This document shows positions 1-7,711 of a DNA stretch of 64,000 nucleotides, in pieces. Under the pieces are notes generated by a model that was not told where the DNA came from, did not search any database, and saw only the letters and a program-made list of their open reading frames with translations. Each line of letters opens with the position of its first letter. Position 1 is the first letter of the stretch. Both the position numbers and the translations under genes were made by a program. Origin of the DNA: an uncultured bacterium (lineage in GTDB: Bacteria; Cyanobacteriota; Vampirovibrionia; Gastranaerophilales; Gastranaerophilaceae); contig CAROLD010000003.1 of the NCBI GenBank assembly GCA_949035555.1, positions 1-64,000 of the forward strand, given 5' to 3'.

Positions 1-2359
1 AGACATGTTTGAAAGTTTCGTTAATAGTAGCTTGAGAAGCTGCAACACTTGATACTGGAGCAGAGAGAACACTTGGGTTAAAAGCATCAGATGGGTTATT
101 TGTGCTTCCTGCACCTCTGGTGAAAACGAAGTATCCTGCATCATCTCTGTTGTCGTAGTTTACTGTATATTTGTATATAGGAGAATAGGCAACATTTTTG
201 ACATCAGAAGAAACGAAATCTTTGAGACCTTGTTGAGCAAAAAGAATTTGTGTATTATCTTCATTGGCGTCGGATAGTAAGTTCATAGCAATGACGTTAA
301 GATTACCATTGTGTTCGCCGTAAGAATCAGCAGTAAATTTGTCCATCTCAGCTTTAGCTAAGTCAACGTCCAGGGTAGCATTAACATCTCCTGTTAAAGT
401 GAGAGAGTTAAAGTTGTAGGTATGAGTTAGGTTGTTAACGGTATTTAATGTTGTATTTCCTACGGAAAGATTTGCATCATACATATCGTTATACATACCG
501 AATGTGCCTGTGCCGTCGCCTGTTATGTTGACGGTGTAGCCTTCTGAACCGCGGATGTTGTCGTACATGTCAATGCGACCTTTGTTTAATGCTTGGAAGT
601 TTATTGTGGCTGCATTATCTGCGTAGATTGCGTTGTCGTCTTTTTCTTCGCCTACTTGGGTGTAGTTATCTTTGAAGGTTGAGGTGCCGTTATCTGCTAG
701 GATGTTTAGGTCTTTGGTGGTGTAGATGGCGCCGCCTTGGGCTGTGCCGCTTTCTGATTTTGCGTAGTTGCCGAGGAATGTGCTGTTGCTGATTGCGCCG
801 ATTGTGCCTTCGTTATATATCGCGCCACCTTTGGTCTTTCCTGTTGTAATTAGAACATAATTATTTATAAAATCACCATTAATTAAATCAATTTGATTGC
901 TTCCTAAAGTTGCAATTGCACCCCCATAAACATCATTTTCCATTGAAGTTGCATGATTAGAAATAAAATTAGCTTTTAAAGTACCAATAATACCTGAGTC
1001 ACTCATAATAGCACCACCCCAAGTATTTCTATCTGCTTGTGCTTGATTTTTTATAAAATTTCCAGTTATAGAGTTTATCACTCCGTTATATTGGTAAATA
1101 GCACCTCCAAGTGATCCTGTTACTGCAATTGCACTATTTTCTATGAAATCCCCTTTTATTGAATTGATCGTGGATTCATTATTCCATACTTCTATTGCAC
1201 CACCCTTTGCAAATTTTTCATTACCCTCTGCTTTATTTTTAATGAATGATGCCTCCAGATTTTCAATTGCACCTCCCCCATATATAGATAATGCGCCACC
1301 TTCTGCAGCTCGACCAACAACACTATTATTTGTAAAACTTCCAGAAATAGTTTTAATAGAGCTAGCTCCATTATTGAATATTGCACCGCCAACTCTTTCT
1401 GCAGTATTATTCATAAATATTCCTTGAATACTTTCTATTGATGCATTTTCATTATAAATAGCACCGCCTAAGTTATCAGAAAAATTAGCTATAAAACTAG
1501 CATTGATATTAGTTATAACTGCGTCATTATTATATATAGCACCACCATTCCCATTTGTAACATTATTACTTATGAAAATTCCTGAGATATTTTCTATTGT
1601 TGCACTAACATTACTAATTGCCCCCCCGTAGCCATCTGTAACATTATTACTTATAAAATTACTTGATATATTTATTAAATTACCGCCTAAATAATTTGAA
1701 ATAGCACCACCATAATTATTCGCAGTGTTATTTATAAAGTTAACATTTATTGTTTCAATTACTCCGCTTGCATTAAAAATAGCACCACCATAATACATTG
1801 CAGAATTCCCAATATAGTCACCTGATAACTCTTTGATATTACCGCTAGCATTATTAATTGCACCCGCGGAGCCATAATTTGCTGTATTGTTTAAAAAATT
1901 ACCATTTATAATTCCCATGGAACCTTTTTCATTGTATATTGCACCACCATAACCAGTGGTATTATTGACAAAATCTGCGGTTATATTTAAGTTAGATATG
2001 TCTTTTGAATTATATATAGCTCCCCCATAATGATTTTCAACTATGTCTCGATAAAGTTTATTATTTATACTATCAGTAATATTATTAATACGTGTAGTTT
2101 CTACCTGTAAATTTTCAGGCTTTTGATATTCGTAACTGTAATATTTTTTTGTTCCGTCTGGTAGAATAATATTAAAATTATTATTATCTATAATTCCCTC
2201 GCTCCATTCAATTCTATCGCAAGTTTTAATTGAGTTTAAATCAAAATTTTGTAAACTAATGTTATTAATTTCATCAGCAAAAGCTGGAGCTCCAAGAATT
2301 ACTGTTCCAGACAAAAGTGCTGCAGATATAGTTTTAAAATTGTTTTTCATCTTTCTCAT
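1..2359 (-). CDS. Autotransporter-like adhesin with GGAI repeats, 3' end cut by window edge
   Basis: The frame stays open from an ATG at 2359 (a second in-frame ATG is at 2350) down to base 1, so the protein is at least 786 residues and its C-terminus lies outside the window. It begins with a signal peptide (MRKMKNNF..., hydrophobic core, ending APAFA before DEIN). Residues from about 110 to 550 carry about 17 copies of a 24-30 residue unit with GGAI at its core and a preceding F-x-x-N, the pattern of Chlamydia-type polymorphic outer-membrane protein and other beta-helix adhesins. The stretch nearest the window edge looks like the linker before a beta-barrel, but no barrel is seen. The likely role is a surface-exposed adhesin. 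A GTGAGGT ribosome site precedes the start. Base composition changes sharply near 840. The family is inferred from repeats, not from a recognised barrel. Confidence 0.8.
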   Translation of the reverse strand, partial: MRKMKNNFKTISAALLSGTVILGAPAFADEINNISLQNFDLNSIKTCDRIEWSEGIIDNNNFNIILPDGTKKYYSYEYQKPENLQVETTRINNITDSINNKLYRDIVENHYGGAIYNSKDISNLNITADFVNNTTGYGGAIYNEKGSMGIINGNFLNNTANYGSAGAINNASGNIKELSGDYIGNSAMYYGGAIFNASGVIETINVNFINNTANNYGGAISNYLGGNLINISSNFISNNVTDGYGGAISNVSATIENISGIFISNNVTNGNGGAIYNNDAVITNINASFIANFSDNLGGAIYNENASIESIQGIFMNNTAERVGGAIFNNGASSIKTISGSFTNNSVVGRAAEGGALSIYGGGAIENLEASFIKNKAEGNEKFAKGGAIEVWNNESTINSIKGDFIENSAIAVTGSLGGAIYQYNGVINSITGNFIKNQAQADRNTWGGAIMSDSGIIGTLKANFISNHATSMENDVYGGAIATLGSNQIDLINGDFINNYVLITTGKTKGGAIYNEGTIGAISNSTFLGNYAKSESGTAQGGAIYTTKDLNILADNGTSTFKDNYTQVGEEKDDNAIYADNAATINFQALNKGRIDMYDNIRGSEGYTVNITGDGTGTFGMYNDMYDANLSVGNTTLNTVNNLTHTYNFNSLTLTGDVNATLDVDLAKAEMDKFTADSYGEHNGNLNVIAMNLLSDANEDNTQILFAQQGLKDFVSSDVKNVAYSPIYKYTVNYDNRDDAGYFVFTRGAGSTNNPSDAFNPSVLSAPVSSVAASQATINETFKHV
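725..2030 (-). repeat. About 17 in-frame GGAI repeats within the adhesin gene
   Basis: On the plus strand the repeats show as spaced gca-cc(a/g)-cc blocks, for example near 731, 831, 919, 1011, 1101, 1198, 1270, 1289, 1384, 1459, 1539, 1620, 1702, 1783, 1860, 1940 and 2019. Several were checked to be in the same reading frame. The usual unit is 75-90 bases. Confidence 0.75.
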
Positions 2360-2373
2360 CGTATAACCTCACT

Positions 2374-2555
2374 TTCAAATAAAATGCATCATTTTATTTA
2401 AAAGCGTGCATCAAGCAAAACTCTTGACACGACAAGGTTTTAAACAATGCGTGAAGTTACAACTATGAGAACAACTAAATAATAAGTATACTCAAATCTA
2501 TTTATAACTGTGATTTCATATTTTAATTCACATTATAAATATTTTGGTGTATTCA
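2374..2555. repeat. Adhesin upstream element, partly repeated at 45455-45641
   Basis: On the minus strand this region contains AATACACCAAAATA, then ATGT-AATTA and AGTTATAA blocks, and ends with CACG-TTTT and TAAAATGATGCATTT-ATTTGAA just before the adhesin ribosome site. The same blocks in the same order and orientation occur between trkH and the tyrosine recombinase. It probably holds the adhesin promoter and leader. Confidence 0.55.
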
Positions 2556-2633
2556 CTATGTTCTACCAAATTTATATTCGGCATTCTTAATTTCTATCTT
2601 TAGGGGTTGAGAGATAATCGTTACAAATTTAAA

Positions 2634-2661
2634 TATAATATATCTCTATAGATATATTATA
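2634..2661. other. Perfect inverted repeat between divergent genes
   Basis: Arms TATAATATATC and GATATATTATA (11 bp each) flank TCTATA. It lies in the 482-base gap between the adhesin (minus) and the AGCS symporter (plus) and could be an operator or merely an AT-rich palindrome. The rest of that gap holds the adhesin upstream element and the symporter leader. Confidence 0.4.
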
Positions 2662-2758
2662 ACATATTTTATTAATCTCGCAAGTGTTAATTATACAGTT
2701 ATTCGTTACAGTTGTTAACATAAAATTCTTCAAAATACCTAAAATAATATGTTTTTGC

Positions 2759-2817
2759 TATACTATTAGTAGTCACTGGTTGGATTTACCCTCACAAATG
2801 GGTTTTTGACCTTTTTT
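2759..2817 (+). promoter_or_regulatory. Promoter -10 and attenuator-like leader of the symporter gene
   Basis: TATACT at 2759-2764 can serve as a -10. It is followed by a short leader in which ACCC/GGGT and outer GGT/ACC segments can pair (about 2778-2811), directly followed by TTTTTT. This is terminator-like and sits only 25 bases before the start codon, so it may attenuate. The stem has a mismatched middle, so this is a weak call. Confidence 0.3.
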
Positions 2818-2841
2818 AATGCAGAAAGGATAACTTAGAAG

Positions 2842-4407
2842 ATGAAGAAATTGATGACTTTTTTAACTATGCTCTTTATGGGGATGCAAAGTGTGCATGC
2901 TATGAATGTCGATGCGTTTATGGATAAACATATTGCGCCGATATCAGATGCTATAGCAAAGTTAATCTTTTTCCCTATATCTGTTTTCGGGTCAAAAGTT
3001 CCTGTAATTATTTTCTGGATATTATTTGCCGGAATATTTTTTACAATTTATTTCAGAGGGATAGCAATCTGGGGATTTAAACACGCTATTGATGTTGTTG
3101 CAAAACCTGCCGAAAAAAGTTCTGAAGGTGACAGTTGTGGTGAAGTTTCTTCATTTCAGGCTCTTGCAACTGCTTTATCAGGAACAATCGGTATAGGAAG
3201 TATTGCAGGTGTTGCAATTTCAATTTCTATAGGCGGACCCGGCGCGGCGTTCTGGATTTTCGTCGGCGCGCTTTTAGGTATGGCTATTAAGTTTGTAGAA
3301 GCGACTCTTGCTGTTAAATATAGAAGATTTAACCTTGACGGTTCGGTATCAGGTGGTCCGATGCATTATATTGCACACGGTTTAACCCGTAAAAATATGC
3401 GCTGGTTAGGTCAACCGCTATCCGTAATATTTGCTATCCTTTGTATTGGCGGCGGTATTACCGGAGGTAACATGATACAAATTAACCAAACCGCACACCA
3501 GCTTATATTTATCACCGGCGGTGAACATAGTTTCCTTCACGGTTATGCGTGGGTTATCGGTCTGATTGCGGCTATTCTTATCGGACTCGTTGTTGTTGGC
3601 GGTATTAAGAGTATAGCTAAAGTTACAACCGTTTTAACTCCGACAATGTGTTTGTTATACATTATTTCAGGTTTGATTGTAATCTGTGCAAATATCAAAG
3701 GTATTCCTCAGGCTATCTCAACTATCGTTACAGAAGCTTTCCATCCGACAGCTGTTGCAGGCGGTATTTTCGGTACAATTATTATCGGTTTAAGACGTTC
3801 TGTTCAATCTAACGAGGCTGGTACCGGTGCTGCTGCTATTGTTTATGCAACATCTCAAACTAAAGAAGCTGTTTCGCAAGGTTTTGTTGCGTTATTAGAA
3901 ACTTTTTTAACAGGGGTTCTTTGCTTGTTTACATCTTTTGCAATCGTTATTACAGGAGCTTACACTAAAGCAAGCGGTATTTCTGGTATCGAGTTAGCGT
4001 CTAACGCTTTCCAATCAGTTATTTCTTTCTTCCCGATTATTTTATCGATTATTGCTGTTTTGTTTGCGGTTTCAACATTGATTTCCTGGGCATATTACGG
4101 GCAGAAAGCTTGGACTTTTCTTTTAGGTGAAGGTAAAAAACGTGTTTTAACATTTAATTTGATTTATTGTTTGTTTATTATTATCGGTTCTGCGATGAAT
4201 GTACAATCAATTATTGATATTACAGATGCAATGATGATTTCTATGTGTGTTCCAAACATTATTGTACTTTATATTTTGGCACCTGAAATTAAAAAAGATT
4301 TGAAAGCTTATTGCTTAAAATACGGTATCGGCAAGTTGATATACAGAAAATGGTTCAAAGAAGAAAGACCTGTTGAAGCTGTTGTTGAAGTGAAGGAGGC
4401 TGAATAA
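2842..4407 (+). CDS. Sodium:alanine symporter (AGCS family)
   Basis: This 521-residue polytopic inner-membrane protein belongs to the alanine/glycine:cation symporter family (AlsT/DagA type), which imports small neutral amino acids with Na+. The family hallmarks are clear: a Gly-rich LATALSGTIGIGSIAGVA segment near residue 110, SGGPMHYI near 168, and NEAGTGAAAIVYA near 325, with about ten hydrophobic segments. The extreme N-terminus (to SVHA, about residue 20) reads like a cleavable signal peptide, followed by an amphipathic stretch. Its stop TAA overlaps the ATG of the next gene by one base, so translation is coupled to an ACT-domain protein, which suggests amino-acid-responsive control. The substrate is not determined. 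Confidence 0.9.
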   Translation: MKKLMTFLTMLFMGMQSVHAMNVDAFMDKHIAPISDAIAKLIFFPISVFGSKVPVIIFWILFAGIFFTIYFRGIAIWGFKHAIDVVAKPAEKSSEGDSCGEVSSFQALATALSGTIGIGSIAGVAISISIGGPGAAFWIFVGALLGMAIKFVEATLAVKYRRFNLDGSVSGGPMHYIAHGLTRKNMRWLGQPLSVIFAILCIGGGITGGNMIQINQTAHQLIFITGGEHSFLHGYAWVIGLIAAILIGLVVVGGIKSIAKVTTVLTPTMCLLYIISGLIVICANIKGIPQAISTIVTEAFHPTAVAGGIFGTIIIGLRRSVQSNEAGTGAAAIVYATSQTKEAVSQGFVALLETFLTGVLCLFTSFAIVITGAYTKASGISGIELASNAFQSVISFFPIILSIIAVLFAVSTLISWAYYGQKAWTFLLGEGKKRVLTFNLIYCLFIIIGSAMNVQSIIDITDAMMISMCVPNIIVLYILAPEIKKDLKAYCLKYGIGKLIYRKWFKEERPVEAVVEVKEAE

Positions 4408-4682
4408 TGTCAGACCAAATTATTGTAACTGTATCAGGTGTAGATAAAGTCGGTATTGTTGCGGAAGTTACTGCAATGATGGCAAAATACGATGTCAATA
4501 TCGAAGATATTAAACAAACATTGATGCAGGGGCATTTTGTAATGTTTATGTTGTGCAATATCGGAACTTCAAAATATTCATTCAAAGAAATAAAAGAAGC
4601 GTTTACTGAACTTGGTGAAAAAATGAAGATGGAAATCTGGGTTCAGAAGCGCGAAATCTTTGACAATATGCATAGGATTTAG
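4407..4682 (+). CDS. ACT-domain protein, UPF0237 type
   Basis: This 91-residue protein is essentially one ACT domain (beta-alpha-beta-beta-alpha-beta), beginning with IIVTVSGVDKVGIVAEVT, the usual start of the ACT_6/UPF0237 family. A second beta-alpha half is visible around residues 40-85. ACT domains bind small ligands, usually amino acids. The 1-base overlap with the upstream symporter argues that the two act together, perhaps as a ligand sensor for the transporter. The family call is confident; the coupling role is inference. Confidence 0.85.
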   Translation: MSDQIIVTVSGVDKVGIVAEVTAMMAKYDVNIEDIKQTLMQGHFVMFMLCNIGTSKYSFKEIKEAFTELGEKMKMEIWVQKREIFDNMHRI

Positions 4683-4688
4683 TAAAAT

Positions 4689-4892
4689 AATTATATACGA
4701 GCGATTAGCACTCTGCCGACGATAAAAGATTAAGTATCTTTTGAGGAGAGGGGTAGCGCATCTGAGGAAAACGAAAGTTTTTCGATTGACAATTATATAC
4801 GGGCGATTAGCACTCTGCCGACGATAAAAGATTAAGTATCTTTTGAGGAGAGGGGTAGCGCATCCGAGGAAAACGAAAGTTTTTCGATTGAC
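4689..4892 (+). repeat. Two 102-base tandem repeats built partly from the adjacent tRNA 5' half
   Basis: Copies lie at 4689-4790 and 4791-4892 and differ at only a couple of positions (for example cgagcg versus cgggcg, tctgagg versus tccgagg). Each contains GGGCGATTAGC and GTAGCGCATC, which flank the D-loop of the tRNA-Val gene at 4903, but separated by about 43 extra bases. A third partial copy (from 4893) runs into the real tRNA. Each unit also holds two small hairpins (AAAAGAT/ATCTTTT and a GAAA-loop hairpin). Confidence 0.85.
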
Positions 4893-4902
4893 AATTATAT
4901 AC

Positions 4903-4975
4903 GGGCGATTAGCGCAGTTGGTAGCGCATCACATCGACATTGTGGGGGTCACGTGTTCGAGTCACGTATCGCCCA
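4903..4975 (+). tRNA. tRNA-Val (GAC)
   Basis: The 73-base cloverleaf has a 7-bp acceptor stem (GGGCGAT/ATCGCCC), D-arm GCGC-AGTTGGTA-GCGC, anticodon arm TCACA-TCGACAT-TGTGG, a 5-base variable region, and T-arm ACGTG-TTCGAGT-CACGT with discriminator A. CCA is not encoded. The anticodon GAC reads Val GUC/GUU. Oddly, the base before the anticodon (position 33) is C instead of the near-universal U. Confidence 0.88.
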
Positions 4976-4977
4976 GA

Positions 4978-5014
4978 CTAAAAAAGAGAAGGCATAAACT
5001 TTCTCTTTTTTAGT
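4978..5014 (+). terminator. Intrinsic terminator after tRNA-Val
   Basis: A run of A with GAGAA pairs with TTCTC and a T-run, with loop GGCATAAAC. The hairpin directly follows the tRNA. Confidence 0.8.
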
Positions 5015-5183
5015 AGGGTTTACGCGCTCCGATAATAATTTGTTTTTGTTGAAAACAAATTACCTCGTCAGCCGTTTTCACGGCATACGTGAGTTGTACG
5101 GTTTGGCTTTCATAGTCTCACCTACAACTTACGCAACGTATCGCCAAAAGAGGAGAGGTTGAAAAACATCCTTTTTGTGTCTG

Positions 5184-5222
5184 AAAAAGAAAGAGACCTC
5201 GCAGTTGAAGTCTCTTTCCTTT
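5184..5222. terminator. Bidirectional terminator between tRNA-Val and hsp20
   Basis: GAAAGAGAC (5189-5197) pairs with GTCTCTTTC (5210-5218). There is a T-tract on both strands, strongest on the minus strand after hsp20. The preceding stretch 5015-5183 has no gene; it contains a copy of the tRNA 3' end (ACGTATCGCC near 5138) and a GAGGAGAGG block also found in the tandem repeats. Confidence 0.65.
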
Positions 5223-5228
5223 TGTTAT

Positions 5229-5320
5229 CGGTTGTTTAACCATGTCAGTTCATGCCGGCTGACAAACAACCGTTCCTATCCCGCCGCTTTTTTTGCATGC
5301 CCGCATTCGAGTCGCGGGAT
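5229..5320. other. Stacked inverted repeats downstream of hsp20
   Basis: A 9-bp stem (CGGTTGTTT 5229-5237 with AAACAACCG 5264-5272) encloses a second stem (GTCAG/CTGAC). Next to it GCGGG at 5314-5318 can pair with CCCGC at either 5280-5284 or 5300-5304, two exclusive folds. TTCGAG within the latter loop resembles a tRNA T-loop. On the minus strand this would be the 3' untranslated region of hsp20. Confidence 0.4.
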
Positions 5321-5344
5321 AACTCGGCACTTTGGATAGAAAAT

Positions 5345-5830
5345 TTAGTCTTTTGTTTCGATTTCTAATTTTTTAGGTTTTGATGTTTCGATATTTTGTT
5401 TTGGGATGGTGATACATAAAACTCCATCTTTATAAAGAGCTTTTGCTTCATCGGCTTTTATCGGCTGGTCAAATGACACTGTTCGCTGATATTTCCCGTA
5501 ACGAAACTCTGATGTGTGATATCTTTTGTTATGTTCGGTTTCTTGTTCTTCTTCTTTTTCTTCGTGGGTCATTGCGCTTATTGTCATAAAGTCGTTATCA
5601 AGTTCTACTTCAATGTTATCTTTTTTAACACCCGGTAATTGAACTTTTACTTTATAATTATCTTTGTTTTGAATTACTTCAACTGCCGGACGAAGAGTTG
5701 AGTTTTTCTTTATATTAAGAGGATGGCCGAATGAATGCATAAAAAATGTATCGCGTAAGAAATTATCTAATTCCTGATGGATACTGTCAAAATACAATTC
5801 AGGCTCTCTCACAATCAAATCGTGATTCAT
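5345..5830 (-). CDS. Small heat-shock protein, Hsp20/alpha-crystallin
   Basis: This 161-residue cytoplasmic holdase chaperone binds unfolding proteins until DnaK/DnaJ refold them. The alpha-crystallin domain spans about residues 45-140 (from RPAVEVIQNKDNYKVKVQLPGV to the family signature DGVLCITIPK). The acidic/charged loop EEKEEEQETE near 90-100 sits where the beta-6 loop is expected. N- and C-terminal arms are short, as in bacterial class members. The start ATG at 5830 has a good ribosome site (AAAGGAG). It is a single-gene unit with a terminator downstream. Confidence 0.92.
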   Translation of the reverse strand: MNHDLIVREPELYFDSIHQELDNFLRDTFFMHSFGHPLNIKKNSTLRPAVEVIQNKDNYKVKVQLPGVKKDNIEVELDNDFMTISAMTHEEKEEEQETEHNKRYHTSEFRYGKYQRTVSFDQPIKADEAKALYKDGVLCITIPKQNIETSKPKKLEIETKD

Positions 5831-5971
5831 CTGTTTTAACTCCTTTCATATATATAAGATATCTTTTTGTAAGCTTATTTACATTAGTAAATTTACCTAT
5901 ATTAACCTGTACTTTCGTACAATAGTTTTTTTATGTTTTTCCAAAATAATGTTGAAAAAAGGAGAAATTTT

Positions 5972-6994
5972 ATGGCTTGTAAAATGCTAGTTTTTGATTT
6001 GAGAGAGGCAGAGAAGGCTTTTTTTGAACGAAATAAATTTGAAAATTTTGATATAAAGTTTATTGATGGAAGTTTAAACGAAGAGACTGTTAACAATCTG
6101 TCTGAAGAAGATTTGGAACAGGCTATGATAATCAGTGTGTTTATAACATCTGAAATTAATCAAAAAGTTCTGGATAAATTCAAGAATTTACGTATAATTT
6201 CTACCCGTTCGACAGGGTGCGACCATATTGATTTTGAACCGTGTTTGAACAAAAACATTGCACTTATAAATGTTGAAAAATACGGTAATACATCTGTTTC
6301 ACAATTTACATTTGCGCTTATTCTTGCACTTGTAAGACATTTATTTCCTGCTGTTGAAGCGATAAAAAGCGGTGCTTGTATTGAGCAGGATTATACCGGA
6401 CGAAATTTGAACACATTAACTCTCGGACTTATCGGAACAGGTGCAATCGGCGCGGGAGTTTGCGAAATTGCGCATGGTTTTAATATGGAAATTCTTGCTT
6501 ATGACCTGTATCCGAAAACTGAACTTGAACAAAAATATAATGTTAAATATGTTGAAATGGACGAACTGTTAAAAAATTCTGATATTGTTTCATTACACCT
6601 TCCGTATTTGAAAGAAAATTATCATTTGATTGCAGAAAATGAGATTAAAAAAATGAAAGATGGTGCATATTTTATCAATGTTTCCAGGGGTGAGCTTGTT
6701 GATTTAGCTCCGTTATTAAAACATATTAAAGACCGAAAATTAAAAGGTGCGGCTTTGGATGTTGTTGCCTGTGTTGACCCGAATTGTCTTGAAGAAGTAA
6801 AGGTTACGGAACGTTCCTCTTTAATGTGTTTGGAAGAATCAAAAGTCGTAAAAGAATTAAATTCTCTTCCGAATGTAATAATTACTCCTCACATGGCTTA
6901 TGATACTCAGGAATCGGTTGATTATATTCTGGAAAAAACTTTTGAAGGTTTGACAGATTTTATTAACGGCGGACATAAGTTCAGGGTATTTTAG
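5972..6994 (+). CDS. D-2-hydroxyacid dehydrogenase (D-lactate dehydrogenase-like)
   Basis: This 340-residue NAD-dependent dehydrogenase probably reduces pyruvate or a similar 2-oxoacid to the D-hydroxyacid, a fermentative NADH sink. The Rossmann signature GLIGTGAIGAG lies near residue 150. The catalytic Arg is in NVSRGELVD (about 240) and the catalytic His in TPHMAYDT (about 310). An upstream ATG at 5933 exists in frame, but I chose 5972 because AAAAGGAG stands 8 bases before it and the alignment to the family starts there. A TACAAT box at 5918-5923 is a likely -10. The residues around 275-300 (CVDPNCLEEVKVTE) form a longer loop than usual in D-LDH, so the exact substrate is uncertain. Confidence 0.85.
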   Translation: MACKMLVFDLREAEKAFFERNKFENFDIKFIDGSLNEETVNNLSEEDLEQAMIISVFITSEINQKVLDKFKNLRIISTRSTGCDHIDFEPCLNKNIALINVEKYGNTSVSQFTFALILALVRHLFPAVEAIKSGACIEQDYTGRNLNTLTLGLIGTGAIGAGVCEIAHGFNMEILAYDLYPKTELEQKYNVKYVEMDELLKNSDIVSLHLPYLKENYHLIAENEIKKMKDGAYFINVSRGELVDLAPLLKHIKDRKLKGAALDVVACVDPNCLEEVKVTERSSLMCLEESKVVKELNSLPNVIITPHMAYDTQESVDYILEKTFEGLTDFINGGHKFRVF

Positions 6995-6995
6995 T

Positions 6996-7664
6996 TTATT
7001 TTTCCATAATTTGCATTGATATTGTACCGAACAGATAATCAACTCTTTTGACAAATTTTAATCCTGAATTTTCAAATTCTTTGATTAAATTATCAGGTGG
7101 CGGAAATTCTTCTTTTGACGATAAAAGATAGTCATAATGTTTTGAATTTACCCCGATAATTTTTGCAAAAAACGGAACAATTATATTAAAAATTTTACTT
7201 ACTTTGTTATGTTCTCCAAAATCAAGCTGTAAAAATTTTCCGCCGCGGCAAAGCACTCTGTGTATTTCAGAAATTGCTTTTTCGCGGTCTTTGATATTTC
7301 GCAGACCAAAACCCATTGTTATAAAATTAAATTCTTCTTCTTCAAAAGGAAGATCAGTGCAGTCGCCTTTCATAAAAACTGCGTGGGGATTTTTTTTCAT
7401 TGCAAGTTTAAGCATTTTTTCAGAAAAATCCAGTCCGATAACTTTAGCGCGCGGATAGAATTTAGAAATAATTTTTGTGAAATCTCCTGTTCCGCAGCAT
7501 AAATCCAGCACAACAGAACGAGGCTTGATATCAAGTTCTTTTAGTGCAAAATATTTGATAATAAAATGTGTGCCCAGCGAAATTATATTATTCATTTTGT
7601 CATAATATGATGAAATTTCGTCAAACATATTTTGGATTTTTTGCGGATTTTTATCGCAGGTCAT
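6996..7664 (-). CDS. menG: Demethylmenaquinone methyltransferase (MenG/UbiE)
   Basis: This 222-residue class I SAM-dependent methyltransferase performs the final C-methylation of demethylmenaquinone. It has all UbiE family marks: YYDKMNNIISLG near the start, SAM motif VLDLCCGTGDF (about 52-62), GDCTDLPFEEEEF, GFGLRN (about 110), and a C-terminal end of the MQIMEK type. An ATG at 7676 is possible, but GGAGAAAATT just before the ATG at 7664 is a proper ribosome site lying inside the longer reading, so 7664 is preferred. No other menaquinone genes are in the window. It is divergent from the DUF4127 gene. Confidence 0.85.
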   Translation of the reverse strand: MTCDKNPQKIQNMFDEISSYYDKMNNIISLGTHFIIKYFALKELDIKPRSVVLDLCCGTGDFTKIISKFYPRAKVIGLDFSEKMLKLAMKKNPHAVFMKGDCTDLPFEEEEFNFITMGFGLRNIKDREKAISEIHRVLCRGGKFLQLDFGEHNKVSKIFNIIVPFFAKIIGVNSKHYDYLLSSKEEFPPPDNLIKEFENSGLKFVKRVDYLFGTISMQIMEK

Positions 7665-7675
7665 AATTTTCTCCA

Positions 7676-7711
7676 TTTACACAACATATATTTTAGAATA
7701 CAATTAAAGCA
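7676..7711 (+). promoter_or_regulatory. Promoter placing the transcript start on the ATG of the DUF4127 gene
   Basis: TTTACA (7676-7681), 17-base spacer, TACAAT (7699-7704), then six bases to the ATG at 7711. No ribosome site precedes the ATG, so the mRNA is predicted to be leaderless. Confidence 0.6.

Noticed and set aside
1143..1427. Plus-strand ORF of 94 codons inside the adhesin region
   Set aside because: It is the antisense reading of the repeats, rich in APP and IAPP words that mirror the GGAI repeats.
2760..2841. Glycine-type riboswitch upstream of the symporter
   Set aside because: The leader is too short (about 75 bases) and lacks the paired aptamer motifs.
4707..4722. TTAGCACTC resembling half of a CIRCE heat-shock operator
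   Set aside because: The matching GAGTGCTAA half is absent, and the word belongs to the tRNA-derived tandem repeat.
4689..4892. Tandem repeats as a CRISPR array
   Set aside because: There are only two directly adjoining copies with no spacers, and the units contain tRNA sequence.
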